Shown here one piece after another: positions 58,601-64,000 of a stretch of DNA of 64,000 nucleotides. How positions within the stretch are numbered: position 1 is the first letter of the stretch; each line of letters opens with the position of its first letter. The position numbers were made by a program, and so were the translations under genes. Source of the DNA: Marchantia polymorpha subsp. ruderalis (Eukaryota > Streptophyta > Marchantiopsida > Marchantiales > Marchantiaceae); assembly GCA_037833965.1 (NCBI GenBank), contig AP031353.1, positions 7,504,501 to 7,568,500 of the forward strand, given 5' to 3'. The notes below the pieces were generated by a model. It was given only the letters and a program-made list of their open reading frames with translations. It ran no database searches and was not told the origin of the DNA.

Positions 58601-61338
58601 TTTGCATTTCCAGTGTTGCAAGCACTCCAGTGGAGATGGCCCTCGACTATCAGCTCTACGATGGAGAGTTTGCAGGTACGTGGCCTGCAGCCATAAAACA
58701 CATCCAAGCAGCCATTGACCGACACAGGCAGATGACTTAAATTCTGGATTCTTAAATTTAGTACTTTATGCTGAACTTCCGCGAACATAAGCAACTATTT
58801 GCGGCAGTCACATACTTCCTGCATACTCCAGATATTGAAATCGGGCCTTGATATTTGCTTGGTCTTGTAGAGCCACCGAGAGTGACAAGTCTGAAGAATA
58901 CTCAGCCACTGCCCACTTTTGAGAACTTCGGGGAGGACAGCTACTTTGCAGCAGACCCTCGGGGATTTGCCACCATCATTCAACCCGTGGCATCCTACCT
59001 CAAGAACACAAACGGGACTATCGAGGATCCTCGTCTCATGTTGAACAAAGTTAGTTCACCTCTCTTCGTCATTTGTGTTTTACTCTGCATTCTTCAAACC
59101 AGATATAAGCTACATTGTATGCAGCTCCCGAAAACCAAGAGACCCCATGTCGCTCGTTACCACATTTGCCTGACTCAGACAGAATTTGAATTCCAGTCTC
59201 GCTCAGTTCCAAGCAGGGCGGTGCCAGGGGATGGACTGGGCTGAGGCTGCATCCTACTCCATCTGTGCCTCGTCCTACCGAGACCTCCTGTTTCTTTTCC
59301 ATGGTGATAATCAGAGCTCCGGAAATCATGATATCAGAGTCCATCATATTGACTTTAAGTGACTGACTGCCACTTCTTGTACATGCACTGCCAGGTCGTG
59401 AACAAGATTGCATACGGAGATTGGGGGGTTTCTGTTTCCACAGAAGATGGAGCTACTTACACTGCCAAGGCAGCTATCGCTACCGTCAGCTTGGGAGTGT
59501 TGCAAAGCAAACTGATCAACTTCGAGCCTGACCTACCCGTAAGCGTTGAATCGAGTTTTTTTCAGACAAAAACACTTTATTGCTTTGAAGAGGCCAAGTT
59601 CTTTGATCCAAGAATTGTACTTTGTGGACTTGATAAACCCAGTGTCTCTAAGTATTTAAGAGTCACGTATATTCTTACCCCACTGATTTAACTAATGTGA
59701 TCTTTGCAGTTCTGGAAACTTGAAGCCATTTTTGAGTTCAACATGGCCATCTACACCAAAATCTTCTTGAAGTTTCCAAGCAAGTTTTGGCGCACAGATC
59801 CAGGAACCGAGTTCTTCTTATACGCTGATGATAGCAGAGGATACTACCCAGTGTGGCAGGTACGCTTTCTTGAGATTCTCTGTCGTTAAGAAGTGCCACT
59901 CATTTTCAATCATAGAAAATTTGTGAAAGATCTCTGTCTCACATCTGAGCTCGAGTCTTGTCTGCTTACCTCCATCATCTTGAGAAAACTGGAGCGCAAG
60001 TTTCAGACGATTATTGCTGCAGTGCACTGACCGATTATACTGGATTTGCGCAGCATTTGGAAAGGGAATTCCCTGGTTCCAACATCATTTTTGTTACTGT
60101 TACTGATGACGAGTCCCGAAGAATCGAGCAGCAATCCGACAACCAAACATTGTCTGAAATTATGGACGTGTTAAGGAAAATGTATGGCCCAACCATTCCT
60201 ATGGCCGAAGAGATTTTGATCCCCAGGTGGTGGAGTAACAGATTCTTTAAGGGCACCTTCTCTAACTGGCCTATTGGTGTAACCAGCCGCGAGTTTGCAG
60301 AACTCCAGGTTTGTTTTGCCATCACTCGCATTTGATGATTCAGTCGGAATATAAAAGCTTTCTTTCGTTTTGGAGTCTCTCGAGTGCTCACAACATGACA
60401 ACAGTACGCATTGCAATTTTATCCTTATTTTAGTACTCTGGAGGGTAGCTCTCTTGTCGATCTCCTGCATGCATGGCATCACACGGTTGTGCCATAGAGC
60501 GCTAGGTAGCAACAGTGGACAGCCTCAAGACTTGAGCTCGTTATGCATGGGGAGTTGGGTCAGATCGAAATTGGTTGCAGGAAGTTGGAAGCTTCGACAT
60601 CAAAAACCTCTTCACATGGATTTCTCAACGTCTTTTCGTTTGTTGCTGCAGGCACCCATTGACCGACTCTACTTTGCGGGAGAACACACCAGTGCTGATT
60701 ACAATGGATACATCCATGGAGCTTATTTCACAGGTAGATCAAGTCACAGCTCTTGCAAGGTTGAGAGCACCAGGCAGAACTCCTTCATCATAATTTAAGA
60801 ACTGTTTTACACATTTCTTCTTCTCACTCCACACATTCTTACATCAAATGCAGGTATAGATGCTGCCAAGTCCGTAGCCACGTGCTTGAAGCAAGGCCAG
60901 TGCGTGTCTGGTTCAACTAAGCAGAAAAATAAGACGAAGGGTAAGAAGCTGATGGAGGCATCAGTGTGCGCTGCACCAATCAAGGAGGTACGTACAATTC
61001 TCAAACTCATATTGACCTGGGAGAATCGAGAAATGTCTACTTCATATGCATTTGATATTACTTCAGAAAATGAACCTTACAATCCAGGACGGGTAAACAA
61101 GATCGAGGATCAAATAGTCTATTCACATCATTATGAAATCATTCCTAACAAAATGTGATCCCCCCTGCACATTGAGCTTTAGATTTTCTAGATTGTTGAC
61201 CGTGTGCACAGCTAGCTAATATGAAGCTTTGCCTTGCCTTGCCTTGCCAATCGTGAACAGGAACTAGACGCACAGAGACAACACTGGGTAAAGAAGGTTA
61301 AACTCGTCGAGGAAGCTCTAGCTGCAAAATGCGCTTAA
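55700..61338 (+). CDS. PAO: FAD-dependent polyamine oxidase, secreted type, eleven exons
   Basis: Exons 55700-55808, 56713-56962, 58087-58224, 58614-58675, 58871-59049, 59395-59538, 59710-59859, 60054-60308, 60652-60733, 60854-60987 and 61261-61338, all GT-AG, give 526 codons without a break. It oxidises spermine/spermidine to an aldehyde, a diamine and H2O2. Seen: signal peptide about 1-21, the FAD loop 'IIIGAGMAG' (29-37), 'VEMGANWVEGVNG' (75-87) with Glu83, 'FAEPPRV' with Glu187, 'IYTKIFLKFP' with Tyr309 and Lys311, and the C-terminal FAD motif 'YFAGEHTSADYNGY'. Known from maize PAO: equivalents of these Glu, Tyr and Lys residues line the active site. Similarity to the apoplastic maize enzyme is strong ('VTDDESRRIEQQSDNQT'). 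Odd: a Lys-rich tail of about 60 residues after the catalytic domain ('KQKNKTKGKKLMEA'), longer than in maize. Secretion is inferred. Confidence 0.95.
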
Positions 61339-61819
61339 TCGTGCTCATGGCCCAGTGAACATTGGGAACGCTGTCTCTAGCTGCAAGATTTTTTTAGTGG
61401 AGCATGCTGTCAAGAATGAATAATAGGAAGTGTAGATGCATCCCTTTCTACGGAAGTTGTCGACCCTCTCTGTAGAGAACCGTGCGGATGCTTTCTCCTC
61501 CCCGAAATTTGTAATCTGCCTTCTTCATTCTGCCTCCACGGATTGTTGGAGATTACATAAAGTGAGATGGGATCCAGTATCTGCCCTCATCTGATCAAGA
61601 TAATTGAATCTGTGTACTTTGTCTTTCTAGATGTGCGGCATTGAGAGTAATTTCTGGATCATCAAAAATATGCTCGATCTGAATTTTTCTATGCTCCTCT
61701 TCAACATTTTCTCGCAGTAATAAAGAAAAGTTGGAAAAACAAAAAGTCCACACAACCAGCAGGATGACAAGCAAGAAGAAAATCTTTCAAAGTTGCATGA
61801 CTTTGAAAACCAAAAGTTG

Positions 61820-62345
<526 letters not shown>

Positions 62346-62870
62346 TTTTATACTCCTTGTGTACGACACAAGGAACCAGATTTGTGCAGTATGTACCACA
62401 GCTGCTGCACTTAAAGCTCTCCACTCCTACCCCAGGGCCTTCCAGCTAAACCCTTCGTTTGCCTCCTTTCACTTTCTGCGAGCTGAATACTCCGCTCAAC
62501 AGCACTCCTTGTAATGGTTATGGTAAATTGTGCTCTGTCCCCTCCGACTCTGAAAAGTCCCTCGACGTTGTTGTTAAATATCCCCCGATTACATAACTCT
62601 TCATCTGCCCGTCTGTCCATGCACCTGGAGCTCTTCGCCTTGGGCTCCGGACTCGGGTTTTGACTGTTCATGGAAGGTACTGTCTGCGCAGAAATCAACC
62701 CTTCCCCTTGTGCTCGTATGTACGACCCCTTCGTACGACCAATTTCTGGAATCCTGCCTGGGACTGGTTGGCTCTGATTCACATGTCGGTCACTCGCTAG
62801 CGATTAAATGTCCCAACGGAAAAGCAGAAAGAGAGAAGCACAGCGGCAGGATAAGGCTATTTGGTAGCAT
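62346..62870. other. Unassigned spacer
   Basis: No recognisable gene; the LDH similarity fades after about 62345. Confidence 0.4.
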
Positions 62871-63960
62871 GCAATCACAAGGCTATGACCCATCATTTGT
62901 CGAAGACCGCGCTTAGATGCTCTTTTTCGCACACACGTGACGAATGAAGTCAAGGTCATCTCTTAATTGCAGATGAGTTTTTCGTTTTCCACATGCTGGA
63001 CGAAAAGAAAAGTTCACTTCAAATACCTTAAAGAAAGGAGGTATTCACTTGATGGACTTCTAAGTTGAGGTTTTCATATAGGACCCCACTCACCATACAC
63101 GTAAAGTGTGTTCTAGTTTCAACAGACAGCGAGACTTTCATCATGTGATTGAACTCATCGCACATCATTGAATCTCTCATATCTCCACTTAGTGCAATCA
63201 CACATTACACTTTTTCGTCCCAAATTTCCCATTGCACCAAAATGCTAAAATTAATTAACACTCGAATTCACAAGTATTCCACAAGTTTACTTTTGCTCAC
63301 CGGATACGAATTTTCGATAACTCAAAGCGTTTGTGCACTTGTGACAATGTCTGTTACATTTCATCCTTTTACGTTTTGCTACCGCACAGATCCATTGAAA
63401 CCCGCATCATATGTATACAGAGATACATTATAGAAGTTCGCGACGGTATGCCCTCGGTGGGGTCCATTGGACAAATCAAGGAAATAACTCTCACCGAAAG
63501 TCTACCGTGCCTTTCTCCTACACTAAGAATGATCTTAACTGTGGGACTTACAGTAGTCGAGATTCAAAAGGAGATAGTGTCATTAATTTGAGCCATCAAT
63601 TGTCGAAAATCACGTTCAGATGCTCTTTTCTGCACATACGGTACGACTGAAATCAAGGAGTATTGAGCACGGTCTATCTCTCAATTGCACCTGAGCTTTT
63701 CGTTTCCCACATGTTGGAGGAAAAGAGTTCACTTCAAATACCTTCACCAAACGGCTACCCTGCCTATCTCCTACTCCAGGAATGATCTTTAACTGTGTGA
63801 CATACAGTAGTCGAGATAGTGTCATTGCTATGAGCCATCGATTGTCGAAAATCGACTGTCGACTGTCGATACATACAGAAGTCGAGATTCAAAAGGAGAT
63901 CGTGTTTGTAATAGCAGCAGATTTGAGAACACAGCGAACATTTTACAATTTTAATCATTC
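62871..63960. repeat. Diverged duplicated modules
   Basis: A block of about 155 bp (anchor CATCATTTGTCGAAGACC, ... CTTCAAATACCTT) at about 62884-63030 recurs at about 63590-63743 (anchor CATCAATTGTCGAAAATC). A neighbouring block (TCTCCTAC...AATGATCTTAACTG, ACAGTAGTCGAGAT) at about 63498-63595 recurs at about 63743-63850. Short CGACTGT repeats follow at 63853-63868. No coding content recognised. Confidence 0.65.
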
Positions 63961-64000
63961 TGGTTAGAAATTGAATCTTTCGTGTCATATTTTGAGAAGT

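Overview
The window looks like nuclear DNA from a land plant. Two spliced host genes have GT-AG introns and plant-type products, and the rest is dominated by plant-style LTR retrotransposons and hAT transposons. One TE-borne ORF (33.2-34.1 kb) resembles a repetitive protein family that I recall from liverwort (Marchantia-type) gene predictions. A bryophyte, probably a liverwort, is my best guess; it is unverified.

Layout. 1.5-3.6 kb: a decayed hAT transposase (minus strand) beside a 74-bp tandem array. 4241-11094: a Ty3/gypsy chromovirus (minus strand) with 413-bp LTRs about 99% identical and TSD CATTT, carrying a nested solo LTR. 11.5-13.2 kb: a second hAT relic, also hit by a solo-LTR fragment. 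13.5-17.2 kb: copia debris in both orientations. 17.2-23.8 kb: AT-rich or unassigned sequence. 24544-26733: a three-exon host gene for a type II membrane protein of the plant DUF7796 type. 29851-37449: a copia element with TSD AAGAG that inserted into an older solo LTR. It later received another solo LTR and a 2.3-kb TG...CA unit (33086-35400, TSD CAAAG) encoding a 263-288 aa protein. 37.6-42.6 kb: old plus-strand copia. 42932-51186: a minus-strand copia with two nested solo LTRs. 51.2-54.8 kb: AT-rich, with a faint gypsy RT relic. 54842-55074: a hAT-type MITE with an 8-bp TSD. 55700-61338: an eleven-exon polyamine oxidase gene (526 aa). About 61820-62340: an L-lactate dehydrogenase pseudogene.

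The host genes do not form a shared pathway in any visible way. The most coherent story is transposon stratigraphy. Eight copies of one 770-865 bp LTR family occur with no internal region, and they give 4-bp duplications or flanks that always start with G (consensus GNNC). They are nested in almost every other element, so the insertions can be ordered in time. The most unusual object is the 33086-35400 unit: it has retroviral-type ends and target duplication but only one antisense ORF and a field of GCCGNNGGCG-type palindromes.
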